In this document: positions 57,722-58,779 of the stretch, one piece after another
Layout of the letters: every line of letters begins with the position of its first letter
Numbering within the stretch: position 1 is the first letter of the stretch
Assembly: GCA_021604585.1 (NCBI GenBank)
Contig: BQJG01000013.1
Coordinates: 1-58,779, forward strand
Origin: Hyphococcus sp.
GTDB taxonomy: Bacteria > Pseudomonadota > Alphaproteobacteria > Caulobacterales > Parvularculaceae
Reading direction: 5' to 3'
Length of the DNA stretch: 58,779 nucleotides
Notes under the pieces: generated by a model
The model's input: only the letters and a program-made list of their open reading frames with translations
Database searches by the model: none
Told to the model about the DNA's origin: nothing
Translations under genes and position numbers: made by a program

Positions 57722-58779
57722 CGGCGGCCCCCGCGGAGCTTCGATTTCTTGATCAGGCTCTCATATTGCTGAGCAACGAGATGGCCCTGTATCTGGCCGA
57801 CCGTATCCAGCGTGACTGAGACCACAATCAGCAGCGACGTGCCGCCAATATAGACCGGAATCGACTGACCATAGGCGGACTTCAAAATCTCCGGGAAGAT
57901 ACAAACCGCCGTCAGGTACATCGCGCCGATCACCGTGAGCCGGGTCAGCACAAAATCGAGATACTCCGCAGTGCGCGCGCCCGGACGATAGCCCTGAACG
58001 AAGCCGCCATATTTCTTCAGATTGTCGGCCACTTCCTCAACGTTGAACACAACGGAGGTGTAGACGAAGGTGAAACCGATGATCAGCACTGCATACAGCG
58101 CGATATAAGACGGACGGCCCGGACCGAACAGGAACATCAAATCCTGCAGCCATTGCGGAGATCCCTCGCCGATGGCGCCAGCAGCCGTCGCAGGGAGCAG
58201 AAGCAGAGACGATGCGAAAATTGGCGGAATCACGCCAGAGACGTTGAGCTTTAACGGCAGGTGAGATTTCTCGCCTTGCGTCATGCGCTGACCGACCTGA
58301 CGGCGCGGATATTGAACAAGAATGCGGCGCTGCGAACGCTCTATAAAGACGACGAATGCAACGAGCCCGAGGGCGAGCGCAGCGATGACGAGGATGGCGC
58401 CGCCGCCAATGCCGCTGCCGGCGCGGCCCTGATCAAGCAAAGACGCGACGACTCTTGGCATCTCCGCAACGATACCCGCGAAGATGATCAGTGAAACGCC
58501 ATTGCCGACGCCGCGCGCCGTAATCTGTTCGCCCAGCCAGAGCAGGAACATAACCCCGCCCACCAGCGTCACCGTCGTGGTGATCAGGAAGAATGGACCT
58601 GGCGCAATCACCGTACCCGCCTGGCTCTGCAGGCTGACCGCAATGAAATAGCCCTGCATGGTGGCAAGGAATACGGTCAGATAACGGGTATATTGGTTGA
58701 TTTGGCGGCGGCCCTGTTCGCCTTCTTTTTTGACCTTTTCCAGCGACGGAATGACCGCAGACATGAGCTGCATGATAAT
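57718..58779 (-). CDS. secY: preprotein translocase subunit SecY, C-terminal part
   Basis: A partial gene running off the right edge; 353 codons are visible. The frame continues upstream of the apparent Met as IIMQLMSAVIPSLEKVKKEGEQGRR, which is SecY around its second and third membrane helices, so the true start is outside. Later marks are ILVQYPRRQVGQRM, the cytoplasmic loop LKKYGGFVQGYRPGARTAEYL, and the C-terminal QQYESLIKKSKLRGGRR. It forms the protein-conducting channel with SecE, also encoded in this window. Confidence 0.97.
   Translation of the reverse strand: MIMQLMSAVIPSLEKVKKEGEQGRRQINQYTRYLTVFLATMQGYFIAVSLQSQAGTVIAPGPFFLITTTVTLVGGVMFLLWLGEQITARGVGNGVSLIIFAGIVAEMPRVVASLLDQGRAGSGIGGGAILVIAALALGLVAFVVFIERSQRRILVQYPRRQVGQRMTQGEKSHLPLKLNVSGVIPPIFASSLLLLPATAAGAIGEGSPQWLQDLMFLFGPGRPSYIALYAVLIIGFTFVYTSVVFNVEEVADNLKKYGGFVQGYRPGARTAEYLDFVLTRLTVIGAMYLTAVCIFPEILKSAYGQSIPVYIGGTSLLIVVSVTLDTVGQIQGHLVAQQYESLIKKSKLRGGRR

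Overview
The window looks like ordinary chromosome from a marine-type alphaproteobacterium. Evidence: an NDUFS4-like complex I accessory subunit, an ATP12 assembly chaperone, a short prolyl-tRNA synthetase without room for an editing insertion, LpxI in place of LpxH, a single LolC/E-type permease, a class I PHA synthase, a TonB-dependent receptor, and a perfect CtrA-type box (TTAA-N7-TTAAC). The gene mix suggests the Parvularculales/Hyphomonadales/Caulobacterales neighbourhood; that placement is inference. Coding density is very high, GC content is moderately high throughout, and I see no insertion sequence, integrase, prophage or CRISPR array.

Layout. 1-2.7 kb: end of a MetC-like gene, a small PEGA lipoprotein, then tRNA-Pro, an NDUFS4-like gene and tRNA-Arg in tight succession, a two-domain cold-shock protein, a YbjN-like protein and tRNA-Glu. 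2.8-7.5 kb (minus): glpX, a DUF3297 gene, an Ada-type zinc domain fused to a 2-oxoglutarate/Fe(II) oxygenase, and recJ. 7.5-10.7 kb (plus): phaC with a basic tail, an arylamine N-acetyltransferase, and a 69-residue gene behind a CtrA box. 10.7-19.3 kb: a secreted M17 aminopeptidase, a four-gene cluster (class IV aminotransferase, YjbR/MmcQ, membrane coiled-coil protein, sulfotransferase-like protein), a TonB receptor, a MIOX-like HD protein, a small membrane protein and a GT2 glycosyltransferase.

19.3-44.5 kb is mostly core envelope and translation machinery on the minus strand. In transcription order it reads: two small secreted proteins - proS - lolC/E - lolD; kdsA; rpsB - tsf (ending in a clear terminator); pyrH - frr - uppS - cdsA - dxr - rseP - bamA - skp - lpxD - fabZ - lpxA - lpxI - lpxB; tRNA-Trp; a glycosidase-like lipoprotein; secE - nusG. 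kdsD diverges from kdsA. Together these make, decorate and export lipid A/Kdo, outer-membrane proteins and lipoproteins.

44.5-58.8 kb: tRNA-Leu, lipB (TTG start), an SDR, an EF-hand protein, the compact minus-strand run degP - rarA - fatty acid hydroxylase - fluC - rluC - ATP12, a VOC - ArsR - SRPBCC module, and the end of the spc/alpha ribosomal operon (secY - adk - rpsM - rpsK - rpoA - rplQ).

I found no unmistakable new multi-gene system. The best candidates for a second look are the aminotransferase/sulfotransferase-like cluster, the Ada-zinc/oxygenase fusion, the glycosidase-like lipoprotein between trpT and secE, the CtrA-box small gene, and the structured rpsB leader.
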